A stretch of 64,000 bases of DNA. Origin: Myxococcus fulvus (lineage in GTDB: Bacteria; Myxococcota; Myxococcia; Myxococcales; Myxococcaceae). The notes beneath the pieces are model-generated. The model searched no databases, had not been told where the DNA came from, and saw nothing but the letters and a program-made list of their open reading frames with translations. Location of the stretch: positions 496,001-560,000 of the forward strand of contig NZ_FOIB01000002.1 in assembly GCF_900111765.1 (NCBI RefSeq), read 5' to 3'. This document shows positions 16,191-26,608 of this stretch, one piece after another. Both the position numbers and the translations under genes were made by a program. Positions within the stretch are counted from its first letter, which is position 1. Each line of letters begins with the position of its first letter.

Positions 16191-18077
16191 CTAGTAATTC
16201 CGGAGATCGTCTTCGTCGATGGACGGCCGCTTCTTCTTCTCTTCTTCGTCGCGCTTGCGCTTCTCCTCTTCGTCGCGCTTGCGCTTGGCCTCCGCGTCGG
16301 CCTCCTCCTGCTTGCGGCGCTCCTCCAGCTCACGGCGCTGGCGCTCGACCTCCTCGCGGCGCTTCTTGAGCTCCTCCTCGCGCTGGGCGGCGTCCTCGTC
16401 GCGCGAGCGCTTCGTGTCGCGCGCGGGGGGCGGCGCCGGAGCCGGCTCGGTGGCCTGGGGCGCGGGCGTCGTCTTGGCCGGCGCGGGCGTCGTCGTCTTC
16501 GACGGGGGCGGAGGCATGGGGAGCGGCTCGCTCACCTGCTTCGTCCCCTTGGGCGGAGGCGGCATGTCCAGGGACTCGCTCTTGGCGGGCGCGGCCTTGG
16601 AAGGCGGAGGCGTGGCGCGCGAGCGGGAGGGCGTGGCCGAGGCCTTGGAAGGGGAAGAGGAGGAGGAGCCGCCGCCACCGCCAGCGAAGGCGAAGTAGCT
16701 GCCCAGACCCGCGGAGACCAGGCCCGTCACCAGGCCGATGTCGGCCACCAGCGCGTACGTCTTGCCGGTGTCCTTGAAGTCCTTGGCGCGGGGGCTCGTC
16801 TGGGGCGCGCGGCGGAAGTCATCCTCCTTCGAGGACGCCTCCATGCCGAAGTAGATGCCGCCCGCCAGCAGCGCGACACCCGTGGCCATCAGTACGTAGC
16901 CCATCGTCTTGCGGTTGCTGCCGCCGCCGCTCGAGAAGTGCGTCACGGGCTTGTTGCCCGCGAGCCTGGCCGTGTCCGCGCCCACCAGCGAGGACAGGAA
17001 CGTGTCGGAGCCCGTCGCCATGGCCTCGCCCACGGGCACCGAGCCCACGGCGTAGCCCAGGTTGTGTCCGTCCGTGACGTCCAGCCGCAGGCCCGTCACC
17101 TGCACGGGCGCGGTGCCCGTGCCGCCCTGGACCAGCAGCGCCAGCACCTGGGACACACCGGCCAGCGCACCCAGCTCACGCAGCGCCACGTCGCGCTCGG
17201 CGCCGTCGGGCTTGCGCACGATGCGCTCGGTGATGGCCTGCAGCGCGCGCTGCGAGGCCGAGGGCGTCAACGTGAGCGCCGTCTCCCCCTCGCGGGCGCG
17301 GCGCTGCTCGAGCTCGTAGCCCGGCGCCATCACCGTCACGAAGTGGTCCGCCGCCGTCAGGCCCGAGAGCGACACGGGCGACACGCCGCGGAACTGGCCG
17401 TCCACGTACACCTGCGCGGGCACGGGCTCGGTGCGCACCGTCAGCGCGACGGTGGAGCCGGCGAGCGCCGCCTTGCGCTCCTTGTCCACGAAGGCCATCT
17501 CGTCGGGCGGGAAGAAGTTGGACGAGAACTGCGCCCGCGGGTCCACCGCGAGCACCGCGCGAATCTCCAACTGCGCGGCGGCGTTCTCGCCGTTGGCCAC
17601 CTGCGAGGCGGCCTTCATCACCCGGGCGCGGACGAAGTCGCCGAAGCCGCGCGACAGGTCTCCGGCCTCGAACGCCTTGGCGGCCACGTCGAAGCGCTCC
17701 AGCGCCTTCTGCGTGTCCAGCTCGTCATACGCCGCCTGGCCGTCCTTCATGGCCTGGGCGCCCTCGGCGGCCTTCGCCTCGCGCTCGGCCCTGCCCTGCG
17801 CGTCCAGCGCCTCCGACAGGCGCACCAGCTCCAGCCGGCCCGAGCGCGCCACGGACTGCTCGGCCCAGTACGCCAGCCGCGCCGCCTCCGTGCGCGCCGT
17901 GGCATCGAGCGGGATGGCCACCACCGTCACGGAGGACGGAGCGGCGGAGGGGACTGCTCGGGGCGTCAGCCTCAGGGGGAGGCTCGACTGCGCGGCGGCG
18001 GGGCCCACGGCCAGCATGCCCACCAACCACCCGCTGAGGGCCGCGTGCATCGCGCGATTGCTCGAAGGTCGCATCAC
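16191..18077 (-). CDS. PEGA-domain protein with charged C-terminal coiled coil
   Basis: A 628-residue exported protein. A signal peptide ends at GPAAAQ. Residues about 100-190 are helical with TPR-like character (ALERFDVAAKAFEAGDLS). A PEGA domain then appears (VPAQVYVDGQFRGVSPVSLSGL, then a GYELEQRR segment). Near residue 400 is a membrane-like pair (MGYVLMATGVALLAGGI and ALVADIGLVTGLVSAGLG). The C-terminal third starts Pro/Ser/Ala-rich and ends in a long Lys/Arg/Glu helix with repeated EEKRKRDEEE units. Such a layout suggests an envelope scaffold crossing the inner membrane. No enzymatic motif is visible. The downstream small lipoprotein gene starts two bases after this stop. Confidence 0.75.
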   Translation of the reverse strand: MMRPSSNRAMHAALSGWLVGMLAVGPAAAQSSLPLRLTPRAVPSAAPSSVTVVAIPLDATARTEAARLAYWAEQSVARSGRLELVRLSEALDAQGRAEREAKAAEGAQAMKDGQAAYDELDTQKALERFDVAAKAFEAGDLSRGFGDFVRARVMKAASQVANGENAAAQLEIRAVLAVDPRAQFSSNFFPPDEMAFVDKERKAALAGSTVALTVRTEPVPAQVYVDGQFRGVSPVSLSGLTAADHFVTVMAPGYELEQRRAREGETALTLTPSASQRALQAITERIVRKPDGAERDVALRELGALAGVSQVLALLVQGGTGTAPVQVTGLRLDVTDGHNLGYAVGSVPVGEAMATGSDTFLSSLVGADTARLAGNKPVTHFSSGGGSNRKTMGYVLMATGVALLAGGIYFGMEASSKEDDFRRAPQTSPRAKDFKDTGKTYALVADIGLVTGLVSAGLGSYFAFAGGGGGSSSSSPSKASATPSRSRATPPPSKAAPAKSESLDMPPPPKGTKQVSEPLPMPPPPSKTTTPAPAKTTPAPQATEPAPAPPPARDTKRSRDEDAAQREEELKKRREEVERQRRELEERRKQEEADAEAKRKRDEEEKRKRDEEEKKKRPSIDEDDLRNY

Positions 18078-18144
18078 TCGTTCACCTTTGTCCGCCCGCC
18101 ATCAAACGGAGGTCGCGGCGAAAAGCAAGGGGGAAGCAGTGTCT

Positions 18145-19521
18145 TCAGCGACCCTCGGCGCGCGCTGGAGGCCGCCCACCGGGGGCCGACAGCCCGTTGA
18201 GGTACTCGAGCGCGACCTTCAACGGCGGGTCCTTCAGCTGCGCGGCGACGTCCCAAGGCACCAGGTTCTCCGGAGGGCCCTTGAGCGTCGACGCCTGGGA
18301 CACGGCCTCGTCCGAGCCCTCCGCGCGGAAGTGACGCTGCAGGTCCTTCTCGCGCGGCGCCTCGCGCCCGGGCTTTCCACCCGCCTCGTCCGGGACCACG
18401 TAGTCGGGGGTGATGCCGCGCTCCTGGATGCTGCGGCCCTTCGGTGTGTAGTAGCGAGCAATCGTCAGCTTCAGGCCGGAGCCATCCTCCAGCTCGATGA
18501 CCGTCTGCACGCTGCCCTTGCCGAACGTCGGCGTGCCGATGAGCGTGGCGCGGCCGTGGTCCTGGAGCGCGCCGGCGACGATTTCCGACGCGGACGCGCT
18601 GCCCGCGTTGACCAGCACGACGACGGGGTAGTTCTTCTCCGTGTCGCGCTCCTTGCTGCGCTCCTCGGTGGAGTTGCGCCCGTCGCGCCCGCGGGTGGAG
18701 ACGATGGGCAGGTTGCCCGGCAGGAAGCGGTCACTCACCGCCACCGCCTGGTCCAGCAGGCCCCCGGGGTTGTTGCGCAGGTCCAGCACCAGCCCGCGCA
18801 GCTCCTTGCCGCCGTTGAGGCCACGCAGCCGGTCCAGCTCCTTGCGCAGGTACTGGTCCGTGCGCTCCTGGAAGTTCTTCACCTTGACGTGGCCGATGCC
18901 GCCGTAGAGCGCGCCCTCCACGGAGACGATGCGGATGTGGTCCCGGATGATGGCGATTTCGCGCGGCGCGGTGAACCCCTGGCGCTGGATGGTGAGCAGG
19001 ACGCGGCCACCCGCGGGCCCGCGCATCTTCTGCATCGCGCGCCCCACGTCCATGCCCCGCGTGCTCTCACCGTCGATGCCCACCAGCTCGTCGCCCGCCT
19101 TGAGTCCCGCGCGCGCCGCTGGCGTGTCGTCGATGGGCGCGACGACGACGATGCGGTCGTTCTTGCGCGCGATTTCGATGCCCAGCCCGCCCCACTCGCC
19201 CGAGGTGTCGATCTTCATCTCCCGGAACACGTCGGGCGGCATGAAGACGGTGTGCGGGTCCAGCGTGTCGAGCATCCCCTGGATGGCGCCGTACACGAGC
19301 CGCTCCCGGTCCGGCGGCTCCACGTAGTTGTTCTCCACGTAGGAGAGCACGCGCGCGAAGGTCTCCAGCTGGCGATAGGTGGCGTCGTCCTTCTCCGCCC
19401 GCTCCGCCTTCCCCGGAGGTCTGCTCCCGCCCGCGTCCTTCTTCTCCTGGGCGGCCGAGGGCCCGGACACGAGGAGGAGCGCGGCGAGCGCCGCGCGCCA
19501 TGGCTGGGAGAGACGCGTCAC
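18145..19521 (-). CDS. C-terminal processing peptidase, S41 family
   Basis: A periplasmic tail-specific serine protease of 458 residues with a signal peptide ending near GPSAAQ. The order is a helical N-terminal segment, a PDZ domain (GLGIEIARKNDRIVVVAPI, then GLKAGDELVGIDG) and a catalytic core. The nucleophile Ser lies in GSASASEIVAGAL and the general-base Lys in TFGKGSVQT, the Ser/Lys dyad of CtpA/Prc. The Ala/Pro-rich tail after residue 400 is non-family. It cuts unfolded C-termini of periplasmic proteins and, in other bacteria, regulates murein hydrolases. It is read toward the alpha/beta hydrolase gene on the same strand but 58 bases apart. Confidence 0.92.
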   Translation of the reverse strand: MTRLSQPWRAALAALLLVSGPSAAQEKKDAGGSRPPGKAERAEKDDATYRQLETFARVLSYVENNYVEPPDRERLVYGAIQGMLDTLDPHTVFMPPDVFREMKIDTSGEWGGLGIEIARKNDRIVVVAPIDDTPAARAGLKAGDELVGIDGESTRGMDVGRAMQKMRGPAGGRVLLTIQRQGFTAPREIAIIRDHIRIVSVEGALYGGIGHVKVKNFQERTDQYLRKELDRLRGLNGGKELRGLVLDLRNNPGGLLDQAVAVSDRFLPGNLPIVSTRGRDGRNSTEERSKERDTEKNYPVVVLVNAGSASASEIVAGALQDHGRATLIGTPTFGKGSVQTVIELEDGSGLKLTIARYYTPKGRSIQERGITPDYVVPDEAGGKPGREAPREKDLQRHFRAEGSDEAVSQASTLKGPPENLVPWDVAAQLKDPPLKVALEYLNGLSAPGGRPPARAEGR

Positions 19522-19579
19522 GACGGTACGTCCTTTCGCGGAAGACAGCTCGAAGGGCGTCCCAGTCTATACCCGGCCC

Positions 19580-20440
19580 TCAGAGGCCTGACGCATCCGC
19601 GAAGCGCACCAGGTGCGACACCAGCTCGTCCGGACGCTCCATCTGCGGCACGTGGCCGAAGCCCTGCACCACCTTCACCTGCGCGTGCGCCGGCAGGTGG
19701 GAGCGGAACCAGTCCAGCGAGCGCGAGGGCAACAGTCGCTCGCTGCCACCCCACAGGAACAGCACCGGCATGGACAGCTTGCCCACCGCCTCCGGCGAGA
19801 GGCTCAGCCGCGACTCGAGTGCCTCGGCGGTGAGGGCCTTCACCGTGGGCGTGTCGTAGAAGCGCCGCAGCTCGGTGGCCAGCAGCAGCGCCGGCAGCGG
19901 GGCCTGATGGAACAGGCGACGGGTGAAGGCGCGCGCCTCCGCGGGCGTGCCCAACTTGAACGCGTTGAGCAGCGCGGTGCTCTCCTCCACTGGCAGTTCC
20001 GCGCCCGCCGGAGCCACCAGCGCCAGCGCGCGCACCCACTGGGGAGACTCGGCCGCCAGGTTCACCGACATGGCCCCGCCCAGCGAGTTGCCCACCACGT
20101 ACGCGGGCGCCTTCACCTCCTGCTCGACGAAGGCGCGCAGCACCTCGAACTGGTTGCGCACGCACACCTGGCCGCCGCAGTACTGCACGGAGAAGCCGTG
20201 GCCTGGCAGGTCCGGCGCCACCACGCGCGAGAAGCGCTTCGACAGGCCGAAGAACGTGCGGCCGAAGCCGTTCGCCGAGCCGCCCAGCCCGTGCACCAGC
20301 ACCACCGGCGGCCCCTTCCCCTGCCCCTTCAGCGAGTAGAAGTGCACCGACTGTCCGCCGACATCGACTGTCGAGGACTGGACACCCCGGGCCACCAGCA
20401 CCCGTCGCATCACCTTCTGCATTCCGCCCATGAGGTCCAT
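19580..20440 (-). CDS. Alpha/beta hydrolase
   Basis: A 286-residue protein with the alpha/beta hydrolase fold. The oxyanion loop is VHGLGGSANGFG, the nucleophile elbow is GNSLGG with Ser119, and the catalytic His is in QGFGHVPQMERP. Where most relatives have Asp in the acid loop, this has WGGSERLLPSRS, so Glu may serve, or the acid comes from elsewhere. A DLPGHGFS loop is also typical of the lipase/esterase subgroup. The N-terminus (MQKVMRRVLVARGV) is helical and amphipathic, with no signal peptide. The substrate is unknown; ester or acyl hydrolysis is the default. A cysteine pair (QYCGGQVC) is unusual. No operon partner is closer than about 58 bases. Confidence 0.85.
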   Translation of the reverse strand: MDLMGGMQKVMRRVLVARGVQSSTVDVGGQSVHFYSLKGQGKGPPVVLVHGLGGSANGFGRTFFGLSKRFSRVVAPDLPGHGFSVQYCGGQVCVRNQFEVLRAFVEQEVKAPAYVVGNSLGGAMSVNLAAESPQWVRALALVAPAGAELPVEESTALLNAFKLGTPAEARAFTRRLFHQAPLPALLLATELRRFYDTPTVKALTAEALESRLSLSPEAVGKLSMPVLFLWGGSERLLPSRSLDWFRSHLPAHAQVKVVQGFGHVPQMERPDELVSHLVRFADASGL

Positions 20441-20515
20441 GCGCCTGCTCGCTCCTCTCGTGCTGAAATCCCTTCACCCAGGATAACAAGCCCGCCCGAA
20501 ACGTGCCGCAATGCG

Positions 20516-21640
20516 TCAGGGCGTGGGGGTCAGCCAGGGTGCCGGGTCGACGGCCTGCCCCGCCTTGCGGACCTCGAAGTAGAGGTACGAGCCCTTGAGC
20601 GAGCCGGTGTCTCCCACCTCGCCCACCAGCTCTCCCGCGACGACGGGGGCGCCCACCTCCGGGGTAACGGAGGACAGGTGGGCCATGAGCGTGTGGTAGC
20701 CGTCCCCGTGGTCGAGGATGAGCAGGTTGCCGTAGCCCCGCAGGGAGCCGGCGTACACGACGGTGCCGTCGGCCACGGCGATGACGGGCGTGCCGGAGGC
20801 GGCGCGGATGTCGAGCCCCTTCTGCACGGTGATGGTGTTGAAGCGCGGGTTGACGACCTTGCCGAAGCCCACCTCGACGATGCCGCGCGTGGGTGAGGGC
20901 AGCTTGCCCTTGAGCGCGCCGAAGCCGTGCGTGGCGGGCGCCTCCTTCAGCTCGCGCACCACCTGGGCCAGCTCCGCGTCCGCCTGCTCCAGCTCCTTCA
21001 CCGCGCGGCGCGCCAGCTCCGCTTCACCGGCGAGCGAGCCCACCACCTCCTCGAGCGCCTCGTGCTGCGCGCGCGCCAGCCGCTCCTGCTCCTGGAGGAA
21101 CGTCACCCGCGTGGCGAGCGAGGTCTGCAGCCGCTTCAGCTCCAGCGTGGACTGGCGCTGCAGGTGGGCCACGCGCTGCACGCCGCGAAGCAGGTCCAGG
21201 TCTCCGGCCATGCTCGCCTCCAACGCGCGGGCGCGCCACACCAGCGCGGAGAAGTCCTCCGCGGACAGGAGCACCTCCAGCGGGCGGCGGCGCATGACGC
21301 GGTAGAGGGTGCGCAGCCGGGGAGACAGGCGGCGCAGTTGCACGCGCAGGGCCTCGCGCAGCAGCACCTCCTCGCGCTCGGCCAGGATGACGCGCTTGCG
21401 GAACACGGACAGGTCCGCCTCCAGCGCGCGCACGCGGCGGCGCGAGAAGGCGACCATCTCCTCCATCAGCTCCAGGCCCTCGAGCACGGTGAGCTTCTTG
21501 GCCTCCACCAGCGCCAGCGTCGCGCGCTGCGCGGCCAGCTTCTCGCGCAGGGCGGACTGCTCCGCCTCCTCCAGCTTCTGCGCTCGCGCGGGGAGGCCGA
21601 GGAGCACCAGGCCGACAGCGAGGACGAGGACGCGGCTCAT
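20516..21640 (-). CDS. envC: EnvC-like murein hydrolase activator (degenerate LytM)
   Basis: It starts at the ATG at 21640, overlapping the ftsX stop as ATGA, which supports co-translation. A signal peptide (MSRVLVLAVGLVLLG...ARAQ) is followed by a long coiled coil (residues 20-240) and a C-terminal M23/LytM domain. The peptidase site is broken. The first zinc ligand His is replaced (QKGLDI instead of HxGxD), and the HxH motif has become LYFEVR. HTLMAHL keeps one His. So it should not hydrolyse peptidoglycan but activate amidases, as E. coli EnvC does. It sits last in an ftsE-ftsX-envC operon, where FtsEX relays ATP hydrolysis to EnvC in the periplasm for daughter-cell separation. Confidence 0.9.
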   Translation of the reverse strand: MSRVLVLAVGLVLLGLPARAQKLEEAEQSALREKLAAQRATLALVEAKKLTVLEGLELMEEMVAFSRRRVRALEADLSVFRKRVILAEREEVLLREALRVQLRRLSPRLRTLYRVMRRRPLEVLLSAEDFSALVWRARALEASMAGDLDLLRGVQRVAHLQRQSTLELKRLQTSLATRVTFLQEQERLARAQHEALEEVVGSLAGEAELARRAVKELEQADAELAQVVRELKEAPATHGFGALKGKLPSPTRGIVEVGFGKVVNPRFNTITVQKGLDIRAASGTPVIAVADGTVVYAGSLRGYGNLLILDHGDGYHTLMAHLSSVTPEVGAPVVAGELVGEVGDTGSLKGSYLYFEVRKAGQAVDPAPWLTPTP

Positions 21641-22539
21641 ACGCGCAGGAAGCGGCCCACCGCGACGAAGCTGCCGCCCAGGCCCAGGCCACAGCCCGCG
21701 CCCACCAGCTCCAGCACCAGGCGCGGCTCCACCCACGGCGCCGCCACGCCCGGCCCCAGGAGGAAGGCGAACAGCGAGCCCAGCGTGGGCCCCACCAGCT
21801 TGCCGAAGGCCCACAGCCCCAACAACGCCACGCCCGCGCCGAGCAACCCCTGCAGCAGGCCCTCCAGCAGGAAGGGCGCCTTGACGAAGCGGTCCGTGGC
21901 GCCCACCAGCTTCTGGATTTCAATCTCCTCGCGCCGCGAATAGATGGCGAGCTGGAGCGTGGCCGCGACGATGACGACGGTGGCGCCCAGCACCACCACG
22001 AAGGCCACCATCGCGCCGAAGCTCAGCGCCCGCGCAATCGCCGTGAGCCGCTCCACGGCCTGCTCGCCGTAGTCCACGCCGGACACGCCGGGCAGCTCGC
22101 GCAGCTGTTTCGCCAGGGCCTGGAGCGCCTCGGGCGTGCGCTGCGCGGGCGGCACGCGCAGCTCCAGCGCCGCGGGCAGCGGGTTCTCCGGCAGCTCCGA
22201 CAGGGCCTCGCCCAAGTCACCCAGCTCGGTGCGCAGCCTCGCCAGCGCCGCGTCCGGCGGCACCAACGTCACCTGTCCCTGGCTGAGCGCCTCCACGCGG
22301 GCGCGCACGCCATGCGCCTCGTCCTGGCCCAGCTCCGGCGCCAGGTACACCGTCACCTCCACCTCGCCGCCCAGGGAGGCCAGGAGGTTGTCGAGCACCC
22401 GGGCGCCGCCGCGCGCCAGCCCCGCGGAGAACAGGGCAATCGCGATGGTCGTCACGGCGATGAAGTGCACGAAGGGCGAGTGCTTGAGCCCCACCGCCGC
22501 CGAGCGCCAGAAGTACCGCGTCTTCGCCAGCGCGCTCAT
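21637..22539 (-). CDS. ftsX: Cell-division protein FtsX, permease subunit
   Basis: A 300-residue protein. The first membrane helix (HFIAVTTIAIALFSAGLA) is followed by a periplasmic domain of about 130 residues (VTVYLAPELGQDEA...LPENPLPAALEL) and three more helices (FGAMVAFVVVLGATVVIVAA; GLLQGLLGAGVALLGLW; LVLELVGAGCGLGLGGSF). This is the FtsX/MacB-type layout, and the large loop is the EnvC-contact domain. Both ends overlap neighbours by four bases (ATGA with ftsE upstream and envC downstream). It should pair with FtsE, whose gene has a premature stop here, so its activity in this strain is doubtful if that stop is real. Confidence 0.95.
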   Translation of the reverse strand: MSALAKTRYFWRSAAVGLKHSPFVHFIAVTTIAIALFSAGLARGGARVLDNLLASLGGEVEVTVYLAPELGQDEAHGVRARVEALSQGQVTLVPPDAALARLRTELGDLGEALSELPENPLPAALELRVPPAQRTPEALQALAKQLRELPGVSGVDYGEQAVERLTAIARALSFGAMVAFVVVLGATVVIVAATLQLAIYSRREEIEIQKLVGATDRFVKAPFLLEGLLQGLLGAGVALLGLWAFGKLVGPTLGSLFAFLLGPGVAAPWVEPRLVLELVGAGCGLGLGGSFVAVGRFLRV

Positions 22540-23228
22540 ACCACCATCCGCCGCGCCGCCTTGACGCCGTCCTCGTCGGAGACGATCTGCCCGCGCTCCA
22601 GGCGCACCGTGCGCTTCTGGTAGCGCGCCAGCAGCGTGGCGTCGTGCGTGGCCACCACCACCGTGGTGCCCCGGATGTTCACCTGCGTGAGCAGGTCCAT
22701 GATTTCGACGGTGAGCGCCGGGTCCAGGTTGCCGGTGGGCTCGTCCGCCAGGAGGATGGTCGGGTCATTCACGAGCGCGCGCGCGATGACCACGCGCTGC
22801 TGCTCTCCACCCGACAGGCGCAGGGGGAACGAGTCCGCCTTGTGCTCCAGCCCCACCAGCTTGAGCATCCGCCGCACCTTGTCGCGAGCCAGCGCGCGCG
22901 GCACGCCCAGCACGTCCAGCGTGAAGGACACGTTGTCCTCCACGGTGCGGTGCGGCAGCAGCTTGAAGTCCTGGAACACCACGCCGATGTTGCGGCGCAG
23001 GTAGGGCACGGCGGACTCGCGGATGCGGGCGATGTTGCGGCCGCCCACCAGAATCTGGCCCTTGGTGGCCTTCTCCGCGCAGAAGATGAGCTTGAGCAGC
23101 GTCGTCTAGCCCGCGCCCGAGGGGCCCGTGAGGAAGACGAACTCGCCCTTCTCCACGCTGAGGTTGATGTCCGAGAGCACCGGCGGATCGCCGGGATACG
23201 CCTTGTAGACGTGGAAGAATTGAATCAT
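22536..23228 (-). pseudogene. ftsE: ftsE, cell-division ATPase, with an internal TAG at the Walker A lysine
   Basis: FtsE is the ABC ATPase of the FtsEX divisome complex. The 231-codon frame starts at ATG 23228 (MIQFFHVYKAYPG) and reads without gap to TGA at 22536. Codon 41 (23108-23106) is TAG. It falls where the Walker A lysine must be: the protein reads GPSGAG, stop, then TTLLKLIF. A normal AAG would differ by one base (plus-strand T to A at 23108). Downstream features are intact: signature LSGGEQQR, Walker B ILLADEPTGNLD and switch His in VVATHDA. Without suppression only 40 residues are made; a restart at 23048 would lack Walker A. No other decay is visible, so a recent mutation or a sequence error is likely. 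Confidence 0.9.
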
Positions 23229-23350
23229 GGCGCGTCGCGGGAGGACGCCAACGTACCACGGCCGGGCGCGGGCGACCCACGCACGCCCGGCGGGAGGACG
23301 GGCTTTCCCCTCCCACCCCCGGCACCACCTGTGCGACGGTCCCACGCCAT

Positions 23351-24826
<1,476 letters not shown>

Positions 24827-24907
24827 CGAGGCGGGAGGAGGTGTCGACTGGAGGACAGTCGACGCGCCCGGGGCAGCGAGGCCACCGGGGCGACGGACGG
24901 CGGGGGG

Positions 24908-25465
<558 letters not shown>

Positions 25466-25711
25466 TGCCGAGTGGGCGGACCGTACCAGCCGCTTCCCCA
25501 CGTCGCAAGGTAAGCCTCGCCCCCGCATGTCCGTCCGGCGCGCCTGCCCGCCGGGCATGACGCAAAACCCGCGGCGGGAGCCCGCCTGCCTTGCGACCCG
25601 CCCTTCGAGTGCGCCCGGGACCGCGGTCCGTTGAAAAGCCGAAAGCGGCTGGGGTACGTACAGGCTATGGGTGTGGTGCTCCACGACACCCCCGGCCCAG
25701 GGACGCCACGG

Positions 25712-26578
25712 ATGAAGAAGACGAACGAGATCAAGAACAAGGTCCGCCTGCAGGACGCCCAGGTCCTGGCCGAGGGCTACTCCCCCGCCATCCGCGCCAT
25801 GGAGATTGGCGCCATCGTCAGCTTCGTGGCGCTGGAGCTCCTCCTCGTCTACCGGCTCTACAACAACCCGCACGGTGGACCGTGGCTCTTGCTCAGCGCG
25901 GTGCTGCTGGGCTACCTGGCCGCGGACTTCGTCTCCGGCTTCGTGCACTGGATGGGGGACACGTGGGGCTCCACGGAGATGCCCATCCTCGGCAAGGCGC
26001 TCATCCGCCCCTTCCGCGAGCACCACGTCGACGAGAAGGCCATCACCCGCCACGACTTCGTGGAGACCAACGGCAACAACTGCCTCATCTCGCTGCCGGT
26101 GGCCGTGGCCGCGGTGAGCATGCCGCTGTCCAGCTCCGGCTGGGTGTTCGTGTCCAGCTTCCTGGGCGCGATGATCTTCTGGGTGATGGCGACCAACCAG
26201 TTCCACAAGTGGTCGCACATGGACGCGCCGCCGGCCCTCATCGGCTTCCTGCAGCGCATCCACCTCATCCTGCCGCCGGCCCACCACCAGATCCACCACA
26301 CGGCGCCCTTCAACAAGTACTACTGCATCACCGTGGGCTGGCTGAACTGGCCGCTCAACCTGGTGTCCTTCTTCCCGCTGATGGAGCGGCTCATCACCCG
26401 CGTCACCGGGCTGGTGCCGCGCGAGGACGACATCGGTGACGAGGCCGCCCGCGCGCTCGTGGAGGCCGAGGGCGCCGCCGAGCCCCCCGTCGTGCAGGCC
26501 GCCAAGGAGCTGCTCACCAAGGCCACCACGACGGAGGAGGCCGCGCCCGCCACCGTCACCACCCGCCCCTCCGCCTGA
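25712..26578 (+). CDS. carF: Plasmanylethanolamine desaturase CarF
   Basis: CarF (human TMEM189/PEDS1) introduces the vinyl-ether double bond that turns plasmanyl into plasmenyl phospholipid (plasmalogen). In M. xanthus it is needed for singlet-oxygen signalling in light-induced carotenoid synthesis. I chose the ATG at 25712 (288 residues), giving MKKTNEIKNKVRLQ; the upstream ATG at 25631 adds an unconserved leader. The membrane helices carry His-rich diiron-type motifs: His79, HH at 104-105, His114, HKWSH (165-169), His184 and HHQIHH (191-196). The C-terminal 60 residues are Ala/Glu-rich. It is divergent from a hypothetical gene and has no carotenoid genes beside it. Confidence 0.93.
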   Translation: MKKTNEIKNKVRLQDAQVLAEGYSPAIRAMEIGAIVSFVALELLLVYRLYNNPHGGPWLLLSAVLLGYLAADFVSGFVHWMGDTWGSTEMPILGKALIRPFREHHVDEKAITRHDFVETNGNNCLISLPVAVAAVSMPLSSSGWVFVSSFLGAMIFWVMATNQFHKWSHMDAPPALIGFLQRIHLILPPAHHQIHHTAPFNKYYCITVGWLNWPLNLVSFFPLMERLITRVTGLVPREDDIGDEAARALVEAEGAAEPPVVQAAKELLTKATTTEEAAPATVTTRPSA

Positions 26579-26608
26579 GCGACCTGGGCCCGGGGCCAAC
26601 CCGGGCCG

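Noticed and set aside
22536..23048. A 170-codon shorter FtsE from ATG 23048.
   Set aside because: It lacks Walker A and the first strands; the full reading frame with one nonsense codon is the better description.
25631..25711. A 27-codon extension of CarF.
   Set aside because: The normal CarF N-terminus (MKKTNEIKNK) starts at 25712, and the extension lies in the divergent promoter region.
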